34,317 nt of DNA, from positions 1-34,317 of the forward strand of contig NZ_JACJTO010000042.1 in NCBI RefSeq assembly GCF_014698755.1, read 5' to 3'. The DNA is from Aphanizomenon flos-aquae FACHB-1287 (GTDB taxonomy: Bacteria; Cyanobacteriota; Cyanobacteriia; Cyanobacteriales; Nostocaceae). Below the pieces are notes generated by a model. That model worked only from the letters and a program-made list of their open reading frames with translations. It was not told the DNA's origin and ran no database searches. Position 1 is the first letter of the stretch, and every line of letters starts with the position of its first letter. A program made the position numbers and the translations under genes. Shown here in pieces: positions 33,764 through 34,317 of the stretch.

Positions 33764-33979
33764 ATGAATGACGTGAAAATGACACCAGAACAGCAAAATT
33801 TATATGTTCAGATTTGTCAATTTGAATTAGACCAGCCGTCAGCTTACTTGCCCTTTTCAGCTAAATTAGCTTGGGAATATCAATGGACAGGAATCTATAC
33901 TTACAGAATATTGGATTATTCCTCAGCCAAGGATTTTACGAACTTTTCAAACTTTAGTATCTCGATTTATTCATCGTAA
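33764..33979 (+). pseudogene. Truncated gene, similar to 'glycine-rich domain' cyanobacterial proteins
   Basis: 71 aa from ATG 33764, directly after the kinase stop. The N-terminal 45 residues (MTPEQQNLYVQICQFELDQP, then PFSAKLAWEYQWTGIYTYRI) resemble the start of a conserved protein with QNL..QI..F.LDQP...LPFS.RLA.E..W. Relatives continue with an acidic EYKxF core; here the frame diverges after YRILDY and stops, so truncation or a frameshift is likely. In another frame a tail (LSQGFYELFKL) continues. Kinase linkage suggests a former two-gene unit. Confidence 0.55.
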
Positions 33980-34205
33980 ACTGTAAATACTGAAATGCTT
34001 TTTTATATCCCTTTCCTAAGCACGGTAAGCGCATCTCAAACCCTATTGACAAGGGTATTTATTCGATTTAAGTTTTTAGTTATTAATAGTGGTTGTCAGA
34101 ATCAGGATTACCAGGATTTAAGGATGTAGAGGATTGTAGTTTGTAGATTTTCTGTGAATAGTTAATGATGATAATTTATGATTTGGAGAAAAATATATTT
34201 TCTAT
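33980..34205. other. Intergenic region with remnant of a dispersed repeat
   Basis: No gene is supported. A stretch near 34096-34135 (GTCAGAATCAGGATTACCAG, followed by GATTTAAGGATGTAGAGGAT) looks like a common Nostocales repeat of the 'ATCCTGATAATCCTGATTCT' kind. Confidence 0.4.
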
Positions 34206-34317
34206 CAGAAGTGTTGAATGTTAAGAAAAGCCTGATAAAAATAGCCAAAAATATGTTAAATTTTGGGCGAAGGATTAAAATATTTTGATTAACCATGATC
34301 ATAAACTCATTTCCCAA
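34206..34317 (+). mobile_element. Insertion sequence, second copy, right edge of window
   Basis: This 112-bp stretch is the exact inverted copy of 44-155. The IS terminus is at 34206 (CAGAAGTG). Only its first part is inside the window; the transposase start is at 34295. The two copies point outwards. Confidence 0.9.
34295..34317 (+). CDS. Transposase N-terminal fragment (partial, second copy)
   Basis: ATG at 34295, 7 codons to the window end (MIINSFP), identical to the frame at 1-66 on the minus strand. Same family note. Confidence 0.5.

Overview
The window looks like part of a filamentous, heterocyst-type cyanobacterium (Nostocales, e.g. Anabaena/Dolichospermum/Nostoc relatives). It is AT-rich, carries seven HIP1 octamers (GCGATCGC, near 799, 9221, 13576, 19888, 29179, 29917 and 30646), has cyanobacteria-restricted families (DUF1824, a CcmS-like protein, a sterol-desaturase/SDR fusion) and many short palindromic repeats. 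Both window ends are the same insertion sequence in opposite orientation (112 bp identical, inverted, positions 44-155 and 34206-34317), so this is probably a contig cut at two IS copies.

Layout. 1-1454: IS end, a C5 cytosine methyltransferase beheaded by it, a tRNA-Lys(CUU) and gene relics. 1455-3032: a class I lysyl-tRNA synthetase. 3046-7209: an accessory zone divided by three direct copies of a triple-hairpin repeat into two modules: an Abi_C-type abortive infection gene plus a RelE toxin/antitoxin pair (the toxin gene is extended by a 165-bp MITE), and a three-gene cassette of small membrane proteins. 7228-14869: Uma2 protein, FAD hydroxylase, PBP2 (mrdA), and a polyamine ABC operon potA-potD-potB that stops without potC. 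14922-19335: a defence-like island with a three-gene operon (pentapeptide-repeat/HNH fusion, AAA ATPase, DUF3226/TOPRIM protein), then HicAB and a DUF2281/MazF pair. 19411-20880: a C-terminal piece of alaS and an M41-like zinc protease without AAA domain. 20945-24591: Uma2 and a CYP74-like P450 followed by a lipoxygenase (probable oxylipin pathway). 24592-25599: repeats plus a short, easily missed 58-aa double-glycine peptide gene. 25600-31952: ordinary chromosomal genes (ABC-F ATPase, DUF1824, ABC exporter, CcmS-like, desaturase/SDR). 32321-33979: a Ser/Thr kinase with a transmembrane tail and a truncated downstream gene.

The most interesting items are the HNH-pentapeptide/AAA/TOPRIM operon (candidate anti-phage system, related in logic to OLD/Gabija/PARIS), the unannotated RiPP-like peptide, the MITE that removed the stop codon of a RelE toxin with a perfect 9-bp target duplication, and the triple-hairpin repeat family whose stems covary and whose hairpin loops are found in both orientations. 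Family names are from recognition of motifs; no database search was run.
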